Assembly: GCF_900890425.1 (NCBI RefSeq)
Contig: NZ_CAAHFG010000002.1
Coordinates: 744,001-808,000 of the forward strand
Reading direction: 5' to 3'
Length of the DNA stretch: 64,000 nucleotides
DNA from: Pontiella desulfatans
GTDB lineage: Bacteria; Verrucomicrobiota; Kiritimatiellia; Kiritimatiellales; Pontiellaceae
The stretch's first letter is position 1; each line of letters opens with the position of its first letter. A model generated the notes under the pieces. That model made no database searches and was not told where the DNA came from. It saw nothing but the letters and a program-made list of their open reading frames with translations. The position numbers and the translations under genes are program-made. This document shows, in pieces, positions 33,079 through 42,065 of this stretch.

Positions 33079-33210
33079 ATCAGAAACGACGTTGTGGGTG
33101 GAATTGATATGGGGGGTGAGTGGTACTGGTTCACTGCGCGGAGGCGTCCCAAGGCCTGCGGCACAGTTCTTGCGCCTGCTAGGGCTGCAGTGCTATTCGT
33201 GCCGCCGGCT

Positions 33211-34824
33211 TTAGGTCAGCGGTCCGCCGGGTTTGTCGTGGATGATGGTGTCGGTCGGGGCATCGTCCTGCTGCTGGTGGTCGGCCATGTAGTGGAGGCC
33301 GCGACTCTCCTTGCGCTGCTTGGCGGAGCGGACGATCAGCTCGGCCACGTCGGCAATGTTGCGTAGCTCCAGCAGGTCGGAGGTGACGAGGTAGTCGCCG
33401 TAGTATTGCTTGATTTCCTCGCGCAGGTTGCGGATGCGTCGGCGGGCGCGCGACAGGCGGCGCTCGGTGCGGACAATGCCGACATAGTCCCACATGGCGG
33501 TGCGCACTTCGTTCCAGTTGTGCTCCACCACGACCGCTTCGTCGGAGGAGACGGCCTCGCCGCATTTCCATGCGGGGATCGCCACCTCTTCATCGAACTC
33601 TTGCCAGACGCGCCCGATTTCGAGCGCGGCTTCGTGCCCGCAAACGAGCGCTTCGAGCAGCGAGTTGCTGGCGAGTCGGTTGGCGCCGTGCAGGCCGGTG
33701 CTGGCCACTTCGCCGCAGGCGTAGAGGCCGGGCAGGGCGGTGGTTCCGTTGACTTCCGCCACGACGCCCCCGCAGGAATAGTGCGCGGCGGGCACGACCG
33801 GGATCGGGTCGGTGGCCATGTTGATGCCGTAGCGCAGGCAGGCGGCATAGAGGTTGGGGAAGCGCTTTCGCAGGAAGGCTTCGGAACGATGGGTGATGTC
33901 GAGATAGACATACGGGTCGCCGTGCTTCTTCATCACGAAGTCGATGGCGCGCGCGGTGACATCGCGCGTGGCGAGCGAGCCGCGGGCGTCGAAATCCTCC
34001 ATGAAAGCGTGTCCGCGGATGTCCTTGAGCTCGGCGCCTTCGCCGCGTACGGCCTCGGAAATGAGGAACGATTTGGCCTGTGGGTGGTAGAGGCAGGTGG
34101 GGTGGAACTGCACGAATTCCATGTTGCGGACCGGTAGGCCGGCGCGCCAGGCCATGGCAACGCCGTCGCCGGTGGCGACATCGGGGTTGGAGGTGTAGGG
34201 ATAGACCTTGCCGAGGCCGCCGGTGGCCAAGACGGTGCACTTGGCGTTGATCGCGTATATCTCGTCGGTTTTCTTGTTGAGGAAGTAGGCGCCGATGCAG
34301 CGGTTTCCTCCGGGATGTTTGATCCAGCCCGTGGTGACGAGGTCGACCGCCATGAGGTTTTCGCGGATGGTGATGTTGGTGTTTTCGCGGGCGCGGGCAA
34401 TGAGCACCTGCATCATCGATTGCCCGGTAATGTCGCCGGCATGCAGCACGCGCCGATGCGAGTGGCCGCCTTCCTGGCCAAGGTCGTATTCGTTTTCCTT
34501 GCCCTTGCGTTTGCGCTGGTCGAACTCGATGCCGAGCTCTTCGAGTTGGGCGATGCGTTCAAGGGCACCCTGGACCACGCGCCTGACCACGTCCGGATCT
34601 CCCAGTCCATAGCCGGTTCCGAGCGTATCTTCCATGTGTGCTTCGACCGTGTCTTTCGGGTCGATTACGCAGGCGATGCCGCCTTGGGCATAGAAACTGT
34701 TGCACTCGGAGGCCTCGACCTTGCTGGCCACCAGCACGCGCCCGTGTTTGCCGAGCTCGAGCGCGGCGGTGAGTCCGGCCAGGCCAGAGCCAATGATGAG
34801 GAAGTCGTATGATTGGGTGTTCAT
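33211..34824 (-). CDS. nadB: L-aspartate oxidase
   Basis: The protein has 537 residues. It oxidises L-aspartate to iminoaspartate for NAD synthesis. The FAD-binding DFLIIGSGLAGLTAALELG is at the N-terminus, followed by SFYAQGGIACVID, then the active-site stretch VQFHPTCLYH and RGEGAELKDIRG, and a C-terminal helical domain. YSCGGVVAEVNGTTALPGLY and GANRLASNSLLEALV are characteristic. The start at 34824 fits the FAD motif; no clear ribosome site is seen. NadE lies at 17 kb; NadA was not seen. Confidence 0.92.
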   Translation of the reverse strand: MNTQSYDFLIIGSGLAGLTAALELGKHGRVLVASKVEASECNSFYAQGGIACVIDPKDTVEAHMEDTLGTGYGLGDPDVVRRVVQGALERIAQLEELGIEFDQRKRKGKENEYDLGQEGGHSHRRVLHAGDITGQSMMQVLIARARENTNITIRENLMAVDLVTTGWIKHPGGNRCIGAYFLNKKTDEIYAINAKCTVLATGGLGKVYPYTSNPDVATGDGVAMAWRAGLPVRNMEFVQFHPTCLYHPQAKSFLISEAVRGEGAELKDIRGHAFMEDFDARGSLATRDVTARAIDFVMKKHGDPYVYLDITHRSEAFLRKRFPNLYAACLRYGINMATDPIPVVPAAHYSCGGVVAEVNGTTALPGLYACGEVASTGLHGANRLASNSLLEALVCGHEAALEIGRVWQEFDEEVAIPAWKCGEAVSSDEAVVVEHNWNEVRTAMWDYVGIVRTERRLSRARRRIRNLREEIKQYYGDYLVTSDLLELRNIADVAELIVRSAKQRKESRGLHYMADHQQQDDAPTDTIIHDKPGGPLT

Positions 34825-34846
34825 CTTGTAGGAAGGAACGAGTGCC

Positions 34847-35119
34847 TTATGCCTTTTGCCTGACGTTCTCCTTTTTCTCTTCGGCATCGGCCTTGATTCT
34901 GGCGATTTGCTGCTGCCGGGTTTGCAGGATCATGGCCGCCTTGGCTGGATCGGCTTCGGTGGCCAGCTGCTGATCGAACATGATCTCGGTTTCGGCCACC
35001 TTGGCCTTCGTTTTCGTGTCGATTTCCGAGAGGGCCGCCTTCTGCCCGTCGGTTAGTTCGTTCGATTCCCCGCCGAGGCGTTCCATGGCCAGATCGTATG
35101 CACTTTTCATTCCGCTCAT
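34847..35119 (-). CDS. Small helical hypothetical protein
   Basis: The protein has 90 residues, is charged and predicted helical (ALSEIDTKTKAKVAETEIMF, QTRQQQIARIKADAEEKKE). It has no signal peptide or membrane span. The start at 35119 follows AAAGGA by nine bases. It lies 22 bp upstream of nadB on the same strand, so the two may be co-transcribed. The family is not recognised. Confidence 0.6.
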   Translation of the reverse strand: MSGMKSAYDLAMERLGGESNELTDGQKAALSEIDTKTKAKVAETEIMFDQQLATEADPAKAAMILQTRQQQIARIKADAEEKKENVRQKA

Positions 35120-35329
35120 CTTTTCCATTCCTTTCGGGCAAGCAATATACGGTTCGGGGAGCGGAAAAGAAACCGCGAATTCACGTGAATGGGAAAGAGC
35201 GGCGCGGCGGGGTTTTAAAGAATATCATTCGTCGGGCAAAATAAACGTTATTAAACATCGCTTGATGAAGAAGGTTTTGGTTCATTCCCAGCTTGCGAAA
35301 AAAACCGTGGAGTGAATCTGGGAGGTTCC

Positions 35330-36496
35330 ATGAAGCGTGCGTGTCTGTTTCTTATATGCAATCTATGGATCACAATGCGCCTCTACGCGCAGACGGAGTA
35401 TGTGCAGGATGGTTCCCCAACGGCGTTGGAGGAAGAGATTCGCTGGTTGCTGAACCGAGGCCGCTACGATTTCGCCGCCGAGAATGCGGCGCGGGGAACC
35501 GCCTATGCGGTTGCAGGCGACGGCTCCCCTTCCGCTGGGCCGCTTGCCCCCCACGAGGCGCTCATTCGCTCGGCCCGCCGCCATTCGGAGGACATGGCCC
35601 GCCGCAACACGTTCCAACACGACACCTTGTCGAACAGCTTTTACTACGATGCCGCGCTCTATCCTGGGTTCCAGGACCGGATGGAGGTTGAAGGCTATGA
35701 CTGGGGAACTCCCCGCGAAAATATTGCGGCCTCCCAGAATTTGACCACGGCGCAGATCTATCTCGGATGGTGGAACAGTACCTACCACCGCGAGGATATG
35801 TATGTTGAACGGCTTACCGACTTCGGATGCGGCCATTATTATTCCTCTTCCTCAAAGTATTGGCACTACTACACCATGGATCTGGGGAGAACCAGGTCGT
35901 ACTTCTACACCTTCACCGGCACCCTGTTCTACGATGCCGATCATGATGGAAGGTATGACCAGGGGGAAGGGGTTCCCGGCATCGAGGTAGGCATCGAGGT
36001 CAATGGAACGGCAACGGGTTCCTATGATGTTTCCGGGACCGTCGGGAGTTTCGCGATCCCCATCATGGATATTCCCTCTGGCACCGGTGCGGTCGTGCTC
36101 CTGCGCAACACCACCGAGGGCATCCGTTCGCTTTCGATTCCACAGGATTACCACAACTTTGAAACCGTAACCCTTGCGCCGGGCGAGTCCGTTGCCTTGG
36201 GAGGGTTCACGCGGGTTTCAGGTTCTAGAAACGTTGGTTTCCGCAACCTGAATCCTCTGCCGCCGGAGCCGTCGTGGGCCACCTATGCCTCGGTGGCGAC
36301 CGACTTCACGGTGTCCTGGAATTCCTCCGCCGACGTGCAGTACCGGATTGAGCGCAGCACCAACCTGGTGGATTGGATTCCCGCCCATGCGGCGTTCTCC
36401 AACGGAACCGGTGCCGTGATGACCTTTACTGATGGCGGCGCCTTTGGGCGCGACGCGAACAGCTTCTACCGGATCGTTGCCCGTTGGATGCCTTGA
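35330..36496 (+). CDS. Secreted CAP/SCP-domain protein
   Basis: The protein has 388 residues and a signal peptide (MKRACLFLICNLWITMRLYA). A CAP/SCP-like domain spans about residues 30-190: LIRSARRHSEDMARRNTFQH and GTPRENIAAS carry the conserved His and Glu, and WWNSTYHREDM matches the second His region. A carbohydrate-protein-like middle domain has the Ca-site-like DADHDGRYDQGEG. The C-terminus holds a beta domain with the motif IERSTNLVDW, also seen in the cassette protein at 58462. GGGAGG precedes the start. It is probably secreted to the envelope or medium. Confidence 0.75.
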   Translation: MKRACLFLICNLWITMRLYAQTEYVQDGSPTALEEEIRWLLNRGRYDFAAENAARGTAYAVAGDGSPSAGPLAPHEALIRSARRHSEDMARRNTFQHDTLSNSFYYDAALYPGFQDRMEVEGYDWGTPRENIAASQNLTTAQIYLGWWNSTYHREDMYVERLTDFGCGHYYSSSSKYWHYYTMDLGRTRSYFYTFTGTLFYDADHDGRYDQGEGVPGIEVGIEVNGTATGSYDVSGTVGSFAIPIMDIPSGTGAVVLLRNTTEGIRSLSIPQDYHNFETVTLAPGESVALGGFTRVSGSRNVGFRNLNPLPPEPSWATYASVATDFTVSWNSSADVQYRIERSTNLVDWIPAHAAFSNGTGAVMTFTDGGAFGRDANSFYRIVARWMP

Positions 36497-36508
36497 ATCA
36501 ATATGGCT

Positions 36509-37384
36509 TTATAATTGCTCGAGCGAGAAACCCTTTTTCCTGAGCAGCTCCAGGAGGCCGGTGGGACTCGGCAGATGGCCTGCTCCGACGACCACCATGT
36601 AGGTTTCGTCGTCCATGGAGAGTTTGGCGAGGCGATCAATCCAGATTTTGTTTCGTGCGGTGATGAACCGGTTATAGATGTCCGGGTAATCCTTGAAGCC
36701 CGAGTTCAGCAGTTCGTCCAGCGTTGCCATGTCGCCCGTCTCCCAGGCGGCGAGCAGTTTTTCAATCTCTTCCTCAACCATTTTCAGGTCTTCGAGGGCG
36801 CGGTTGACGAAATCGTCCGGATTGGCATCGGACAGGCTGTCGAACAGGCTGATTTGGTAGTCGATGCTTTCGAGTCCGATAATCTTTTTGTGGTCGGCCT
36901 TGGCTTTTTCATAGAAATGCTTATCGAGGCCATGTTCGGCGGCGAGTCCCATTTGCTGCATTTTGACGAGCGTGAGGGTCATGGTGGCGAACCAGGGTTT
37001 GAATTGTTGGATTGCGGCGATCGGCAAACCGATTTCGGTGCAGGCGCTTTCCAGGCTTTGGTAGGTGACGGGCTTGAGGACGCTTTGCAGGTTGGCCGGC
37101 GGGGCAAGCATGGCCTTGCCCATGATGAGCTGCTGGGTCTTGGGCGACATCATCTCGGCCATGTCCACCTCCAGCACCAGGGCGGTTGAGTTGGAGTAGG
37201 CGGCTTCGATGGCCGGGGCCAGGGGATAGTTTTCCGCCTTCAGCACGTGCGACGAGCCTTGCACGTAAAGGGTGCCATTTTTCGATGTTGCCTTCCATAG
37301 GCAACTTTTGGCCTGCGCGACGCCCGCCAGGGAAAGTGCGAGAGCCAGGAACGAGGAAACCATGAATGAACGTTTGGTCTGCAT
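36509..37384 (-). CDS. TraB/GumN-family exported protein
   Basis: The protein has 291 residues with a signal peptide (FMVSSFLALALSLAGVAQA). Family marks are YVQGSSHVLK near the N-terminus, GLDKHFYEKAKA in the middle, and a C-terminal VVVGAGHLPSPTGLLELLRK. These proteins have a Tiki/EreA-like metal-dependent fold, possibly proteolytic, using the GSSH and GAGHLP histidines. It faces the CAP-domain gene end to end, 12 bp apart. Confidence 0.85.
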   Translation of the reverse strand: MQTKRSFMVSSFLALALSLAGVAQAKSCLWKATSKNGTLYVQGSSHVLKAENYPLAPAIEAAYSNSTALVLEVDMAEMMSPKTQQLIMGKAMLAPPANLQSVLKPVTYQSLESACTEIGLPIAAIQQFKPWFATMTLTLVKMQQMGLAAEHGLDKHFYEKAKADHKKIIGLESIDYQISLFDSLSDANPDDFVNRALEDLKMVEEEIEKLLAAWETGDMATLDELLNSGFKDYPDIYNRFITARNKIWIDRLAKLSMDDETYMVVVGAGHLPSPTGLLELLRKKGFSLEQL

Positions 37385-37491
37385 TGCTACTCCTTCTGGG
37401 GTTTGTGGAACTGTACAGAATTCAAGGTTGCTTGAAAGAAGTATATGGGCTGCGCCGTCGCTGCCGGTTTCGTGTTCGAGTCTTTATATAC

Positions 37492-37519
37492 TTGCCAGAC
37501 ATGTTTCCCTTTCTATAAT
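37492..37519 (+). promoter_or_regulatory. Sigma-70-like promoter of mscS
   Basis: TTGCCA (37492-37497) and TATAAT (37514-37519) are separated by 16 bp. The promoter lies 52 bp upstream of the MscS start, which also has GGGAGGG just before it. It is the clearest -10 box in the window. Confidence 0.65.
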
Positions 37520-37570
37520 CCTCTTTATTAAATGAATGGAAATTGAATCAGTAAATCCTGGGAGGGAAAA

Positions 37571-38428
37571 ATGAATACCAATGCAGTAATCATCGCGGAA
37601 ACATCGGCCGATGCAACACCTATTGCCGAACAGGTCACGGGCATTGCCATCGAATGGGGGTTGAAGATTGTCAGCTTCCTGCTCGTCCTGTTGATCGGGA
37701 TGTGGATTGCAAAGGCAATCAAGAAGGGTTTCACCCGTGTTATGGAGAAGAAGGGGGTTGATGTCACGCTGACCAAGTTTCTTACCTCCTTGCTCTATGT
37801 GGGCTTGCAGGCCTTTGTGATTGTGGCCGCGTTGGAAAAGCTGAACGTCAAAACGGCATCGTTCATTGCCATTCTCGGTGCCGCCGGCCTGGCCGTAGGC
37901 CTGGCACTTCAAGGTTCGTTGGCCAACTTTGCCTCGGGCGTGCTGATGATTATCTTCAAGCCCTTTGCCATTGGCGACTTCATTGAAGCGGGCGGTGCCA
38001 TGGGCGGCGTCAAGGAGATCGGCATCTTCACCACCACGGTCGATTCGCCGGACAATAAACTGATGATTGTCCCCAACGCGCAGATCATGGGCGGCAAGAT
38101 CACCAACTTCAATGCCAACGGCACACGCCGCGTCGACCTGGTGGCGGGCATAGGCTACGGCGACGACATCGACAAGGCCAAGAGCGTGATTGAAGGCATC
38201 CTGGCCGCCGACAAGCGGATCCTAAAAGAGCCGGCCCCGACGGTTGCCGTGGTCGAAATGGCCGATAGCTCCGTCAACATTGTCGTCCGCCCGTGGTGCA
38301 GCGGCGCCGACTATTGGGGGGTCTACTTCGACACCACCGAAACGATCAAGAAAACGTTCGACGAACAGGGCATCACCATTCCGTTCCCGCAACGCGACGT
38401 GCATATCTACGAGCACAAAGAAGGGTAG
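37571..38428 (+). CDS. mscS: Small-conductance mechanosensitive channel MscS
   Basis: The protein has 285 residues, the length of E. coli MscS. Three membrane helices come first; the third carries the Gly/Ala zipper (LGAAGLAVGLALQGSLANFA) that lines the pore. The beta domain (FKPFAIGDFIEAGGAMGGVK) and the alpha/beta cap ending FPQRDVHIYEHKEG follow. It opens under membrane tension to release solutes during osmotic downshock. A GGGAGG ribosome site and a strong promoter precede it, and a terminator follows. Confidence 0.93.
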   Translation: MNTNAVIIAETSADATPIAEQVTGIAIEWGLKIVSFLLVLLIGMWIAKAIKKGFTRVMEKKGVDVTLTKFLTSLLYVGLQAFVIVAALEKLNVKTASFIAILGAAGLAVGLALQGSLANFASGVLMIIFKPFAIGDFIEAGGAMGGVKEIGIFTTTVDSPDNKLMIVPNAQIMGGKITNFNANGTRRVDLVAGIGYGDDIDKAKSVIEGILAADKRILKEPAPTVAVVEMADSSVNIVVRPWCSGADYWGVYFDTTETIKKTFDEQGITIPFPQRDVHIYEHKEG

Positions 38429-38454
38429 TCCGACGATATACGAGGCATATGGGG

Positions 38455-38480
38455 AAGCCGGGGCGAACTGCTCCGGCTTT
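38455..38480 (+). terminator. Intrinsic terminator after mscS
   Basis: AAGCCGG and CCGGCTT form a 7-bp stem around an 11-nt loop. A short T-rich run follows, 27 bp after the stop codon. Confidence 0.6.
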
Positions 38481-38517
38481 CTGCGTTTCGGCACTTTGCA
38501 GGGCGCGGGTCTCTGGC

Positions 38518-38892
38518 TCAGGCCGCCATTCTGTGGCGTTTGCGGTCGCTGTGCCGGGCAATGGCCTGGCGTAGTTTGAAGTGGGCCCCTCCGGCAAGCT
38601 TCAGGCAGATGCGATGGCCTTTCCGCGTTTGCAGGATGTAGACCGGGCTGACCGAGCGTCGGTTGGTCAGCAGGAACTGCGGCCAATTGAAGATGAAGTA
38701 GACCGGGGAAACCTCCGAGCGGGTGGCCAGCCGCAGATAGTGAACGGCCCCCAAATGGATGCGGAGGTAGGGGATGATGCCGAAAAGGCGCCCCACAATA
38801 TGGTCGCCGCTCAGTTCGTAGGTGCAGGGAGCGCCGAAGCTCATCGGCGCGAGCTGGTAGGTGGAGATCGTTTTATGCGTCACGCCGGCCAC
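38518..38892 (-). CDS. Unknown protein, tandem paralogue 2
   Basis: The protein has 124 residues and appears to start at a GTG (38892) inside the end of its neighbour. It is rich in beta-type patterns: ELSGDHIVGRLFGIIPYLRI, VHYLRLATRSEVSPVYFIF, SPVYILQTRKGHRICLKL. These line up with the gene upstream, in the same order and spacing, which marks tandem duplication. No catalytic motif is seen. A pleckstrin-like lipid- or ligand-binding fold is possible, but this is only a guess from the alternating strands. Confidence 0.55.
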   Translation of the reverse strand: MAGVTHKTISTYQLAPMSFGAPCTYELSGDHIVGRLFGIIPYLRIHLGAVHYLRLATRSEVSPVYFIFNWPQFLLTNRRSVSPVYILQTRKGHRICLKLAGGAHFKLRQAIARHSDRKRHRMAA

Positions 38893-39208
38893 CCAGTTTG
38901 TTCTTCATGTCGATATGCGAGCCCCGGTCAAGCCGCATGAAGATTCTGGGTCTGTTTTCTGCCGCCTGCAAGGTGTAGACCGGGCAAAGCTTGCGGCGCG
39001 AGGGGAGGAAGCTGAACCAGTTCAGGTGGTTGAGTTTGGTCACGTCCTCAGCGTCGGCCTCCCGAAGATCCATCACTTTGTTGAGCGGAATGGAGTTTAG
39101 GGTAATGATGCGAAACAGCTTGGTGGTCAAGGATTCGGCGGTGAGTTGGTAGCTCACGAACAGTCCAACATCCATATCGACGAGATTGAGTGCGCGCTTC
39201 TTATTCAT
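38873..39208 (-). CDS. Unknown protein, tandem paralogue 1
   Basis: The protein has 111 residues. The line SYQLTAESLTTKLFRIITLN, then IPLNKVMDLREA and CPVYTLQAAENRPRIFMRL, corresponds to the neighbouring gene's ELSGDHIVGRLFGIIPYL, LRIHLGAVHYLRLA and SPVYILQTRKGHRICLKL. The two overlap by 20 bp and are probably translated together. No known domain is recognised. The ribosome site is weak, so the exact start is uncertain. Confidence 0.55.
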   Translation of the reverse strand: MNKKRALNLVDMDVGLFVSYQLTAESLTTKLFRIITLNSIPLNKVMDLREADAEDVTKLNHLNWFSFLPSRRKLCPVYTLQAAENRPRIFMRLDRGSHIDMKNKLGGRRDA

Positions 39209-39329
39209 GTATGCATATTAGCACACGATGTGCCATGTGGTGCGCGGAGGTCAAAATAGTGGCGAAAGTGCGGCAATTGCAATGTTAGCGGAACGCCGTT
39301 TCAATAACAGGTCTTCTCGGTGGTGAGAA

Positions 39330-40160
39330 TCAGCGGTGCTTGAACAGGAGCGAGAACAGATAGGCGAACCCCGCCAGGACAATGATGGTGGCCCCGGCCG
39401 GAAGATCGGGTTGGTAGCTCAAGGCAAGGCCGCCGAAGGTGAGCAGGGCGCAAATGCCCGCCGCCAGCGCCATCATCGAACCCATGCGCAGGCAGAAGCG
39501 CCCGGCAATGGCGGCGGGCAGGGTCAGCATCACGATCACCATCACAATCCCGACGATCGATACCATCAGCACCACGGTCAGGGCCGTGAGCGCCAGCATC
39601 AGGAAATAGAAGAATTGGGTGTTGATGCCCCGCAGGCGGGCGAATTCCTCATCGAAGCAGACCGCCACGAATTGCTTGTGGAACAGCAGGGAGGTGGCAA
39701 TGATGAAAAGGTCGAGCATCCCGATAATCAGCAGGTCGCGCTGCGTAACCAGCAGAATGTTGCCGAACAGGTAGGCCATCAGGTCTTCGCCATAGCCCGG
39801 CGTTTTGGCAATGAACAGGATGCCGGCGGCCATGCCAAGCCCCCAAAAGGCACTAATGACCGTATCGATCCGCTCCTTGGCCTTGATGTTGATCCATCCA
39901 ATCACAAAGGCGGCCAGCAAGGCGGCAAGCATGGCCCCGAGCATCGGCGTCATGAACGACCAGCCGTGCACCACCTGCATATAGCGGGCGAAACCCATGC
40001 CGCCCAGCACGCAGTGGGCAATGCCCCCGGCGAGATAGGTGATGCGCCGGGTAACGACATAGGTGCCGACCACCCCGCAGGAAATACTGGCGAGCCATCC
40101 GGCCAGCAGGGCATGCTGCAGAAAGCCATGCTGGAACAGGGCCTGGAAAAAATCAGCCAT
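39330..40160 (-). CDS. znuB: Zinc/manganese-type ABC transporter permease
   Basis: The protein has 276 residues and about eight membrane helices (for example LLAGWLASISCGVVGTYVV, GLGMAAGILFIAKTPGYGED, ALTVVLMVSIVGIVMVIVML). It matches the ABC-3 permease family for Zn, Mn or Fe. The start at 40160 has CAGGAG seven bases before it; the ATG two codons earlier does not. Its start overlaps the stop of the ATPase gene. Confidence 0.88.
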   Translation of the reverse strand: MADFFQALFQHGFLQHALLAGWLASISCGVVGTYVVTRRITYLAGGIAHCVLGGMGFARYMQVVHGWSFMTPMLGAMLAALLAAFVIGWINIKAKERIDTVISAFWGLGMAAGILFIAKTPGYGEDLMAYLFGNILLVTQRDLLIIGMLDLFIIATSLLFHKQFVAVCFDEEFARLRGINTQFFYFLMLALTALTVVLMVSIVGIVMVIVMLTLPAAIAGRFCLRMGSMMALAAGICALLTFGGLALSYQPDLPAGATIIVLAGFAYLFSLLFKHR

Positions 40161-40896
40161 CACCATGCTCCTGGTCGTGCCGCACCATATGCACGTGTTC
40201 GCCATACATGTCGTGGATGATATCCTCGCTGATCTCGCTGACGGGGTGGACGTGCACAACGCGGTTCACGCAGATGACCTTTTCCACGTAGCGCGAAACA
40301 AAGCCGACGTCGTGCGAAACCACCACAATCGTCAGCTCCTTGTTGAGTTCCAGCAACAGATCGTAAAGCTCCCGTTCAACATAGTCGTCCAGGCTGGAGG
40401 TGGGTTCGTCGAGCAGGAGCAATTTGGGCTCGGTCACCAAGGCCCGGGCAATCAGGACGCGCTGGCACTGTCCGCCGGAGAGCGCGGCCAACGGGCGATG
40501 GCTTAGTTTTTCGAGTCCCACCCGTTCCAGCATGTTGCTGGCGATGGCGCGGTCGGTCTTCGAATAGAAACCGAGCCGCCGCGTTTTGCCCAGCCGGCCC
40601 ATCAGCACCACATCCAGCGCCGTGACCGGAAACTTGGAATCGAGGTGCGAATGCTGTGGAAGATATCCGATCCATTTCCGGCCAAGGATGGGCGTTTCCC
40701 CATAGACGGAGGCCGAACCCGCTCGCGGCTCAAGAAGCCCCAGCAGTATTTTAAGCAACGTGGTCTTGCCGCCGCCATTGGGGCCCACAACCGAGACAAA
40801 CTCACGGTCGCCGATTTCCAGGTTGGCCTTTTCCAGCACGGAGACCGGCCCATAGGAAAAATCCAGGTTTTCAATATGGATGGGTGGCGGATTCAT
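40153..40896 (-). CDS. znuC: Zinc/manganese-type ABC transporter ATPase
   Basis: The protein has 247 residues. The Walker A motif is VVGPNGGGKTTLLKIL, the signature is LSGGQCQRVLIARAL, the Walker B is KLLLLDEPTSSLD, and the switch His is in TIVVVSHDVGFV. It powers the permease encoded just downstream. It starts inside the stop codon of the binding-protein gene (ATGA). The C-terminus ends in the His-rich MYGEHVHMVRHDQEHGDG, which may bind metal. Confidence 0.9.
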   Translation of the reverse strand: MNPPPIHIENLDFSYGPVSVLEKANLEIGDREFVSVVGPNGGGKTTLLKILLGLLEPRAGSASVYGETPILGRKWIGYLPQHSHLDSKFPVTALDVVLMGRLGKTRRLGFYSKTDRAIASNMLERVGLEKLSHRPLAALSGGQCQRVLIARALVTEPKLLLLDEPTSSLDDYVERELYDLLLELNKELTIVVVSHDVGFVSRYVEKVICVNRVVHVHPVSEISEDIIHDMYGEHVHMVRHDQEHGDG

Positions 40897-41750
40897 TGTT
40901 CCAAGGTTTGGGCAACAGCTTCCGCGATTTGCCGGAGGTTGGCAACAACATCTTCGGCCAGCGGATCCAGCTGGACCACGTTGCCGCCGATGGCATCCGC
41001 CACCGCCTGGGCGCTTTCGGCCGGAAACTGCTTCTGTACGAAGACCACCTTCACTCCATCCACCTGCGCCTGCTCGATCAGGTCGGCGAGCTGGCGCGGC
41101 GCGGGCGACTTGCCATCCAGCTCGATCGGAACCTGTGTCAGGCCGTATCGGTCGGCAAAATAGCCGAACGAGGGGTGGAACACATAGAAGCGGCTTCCGT
41201 TGAACGGGGCGAGACGGGTTTCGAGGTCTTCATCCAGTTGCTTCAAGGTTTGGACCAGTTTTGCGTGGCGGTCATCGTTGTTTTTTGCGAGCGCATTGAA
41301 CATGCAGGTGGCAATCCGTTCGGCGTTTTGCGGACTCAGCCAAACATGCGGGTCTTTTGCGCCATGGTCGTTCGTGCATTGGTGGCCGGCATGCTCATGC
41401 GGCATCGAGCGTTTTTCAATGGCCGAGTCGGTTTCGACAATACGGAGTTTCGGATAGATCGGTTTAATCTTCTTGAGCAGGGCCTCTTCGAACGGGACGC
41501 CGATGGTGAAAAGCATACCGGCCTCTCCAAGGGCCGCCAGCTGGCGGGCGGTCGGTTCGTAGGCATGGGGGGATTGGCCCTCGCCAAGCAGCGTCCGGAT
41601 TTCCAGATCGTTTCCCGCAATCTCCTTCAGCAGCCCAGCCATGGGGGGTATGCTCACGAAAACCATTGGTTTTCCAGTGGTGTCCGGGGTCGGGTCTTCC
41701 GCGCATCCGAAGAGCAGCAGGGCGGTTAATAGTAAAATAGTACCTTTCAT
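40893..41750 (-). CDS. znuA: Zinc/manganese-binding lipoprotein of the ABC transporter
   Basis: The protein has 285 residues. The signal peptide ends in a lipobox (LLLTALLLFGC), so it is a lipoprotein. Metal ligands are visible as SIPPMAGLL and SPHAYEPTAR. A His-rich loop (SMPHEHAGHQCTNDHGAKDP) precedes DPHVWLSPQN, as in ZnuA-type proteins. The loop favours Zn, although Mn cannot be excluded. The start at 41750 follows a CAGGA. No Zur box was seen upstream. Confidence 0.88.
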   Translation of the reverse strand: MKGTILLLTALLLFGCAEDPTPDTTGKPMVFVSIPPMAGLLKEIAGNDLEIRTLLGEGQSPHAYEPTARQLAALGEAGMLFTIGVPFEEALLKKIKPIYPKLRIVETDSAIEKRSMPHEHAGHQCTNDHGAKDPHVWLSPQNAERIATCMFNALAKNNDDRHAKLVQTLKQLDEDLETRLAPFNGSRFYVFHPSFGYFADRYGLTQVPIELDGKSPAPRQLADLIEQAQVDGVKVVFVQKQFPAESAQAVADAIGGNVVQLDPLAEDVVANLRQIAEAVAQTLEQ

Positions 41751-41766
41751 GTCCTGTATAAATGGC

Positions 41767-42063
41767 CTAGCCCGTTTCAAATGTCAACAATGCCGCCCGT
41801 AATTCGTCGGGCGGGTTCGAAATGCACAACCGCTTGTTGCGGCCGGTTTCCCCCGAAAGGATTTCAATGCTGGTTCGCGGAATCTTCCAGAGTTTCGAAA
41901 GGAACTTGATGAGGTAGGCATTGGCCTTGCCCTCCACCGGCGGGGCCTGGATGCGCACCTTCAGCGCATCGCCCATCACTCCGGCAATGCCATCCTTCGA
42001 GGCGCGCGGTACCGCGCGCACATTCAGGATAAGGCATCCATCTTTTTCCTCGAAACAGGGCAT
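41767..42063 (-). CDS. DUF167 (YggU-family) protein
   Basis: The protein has 98 residues. It has the family pattern LILNVRAVPRASKDGIAGVM, LKVRIQAPPVEGKANAYLI, and ILSGETGRNKRL. The family is conserved but not well understood. It lies 16 bp upstream of the znuA start and 3 bp after the HepT-like gene, on the same strand. Confidence 0.85.
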   Translation of the reverse strand: MPCFEEKDGCLILNVRAVPRASKDGIAGVMGDALKVRIQAPPVEGKANAYLIKFLSKLWKIPRTSIEILSGETGRNKRLCISNPPDELRAALLTFETG

Positions 42064-42065
42064 GG

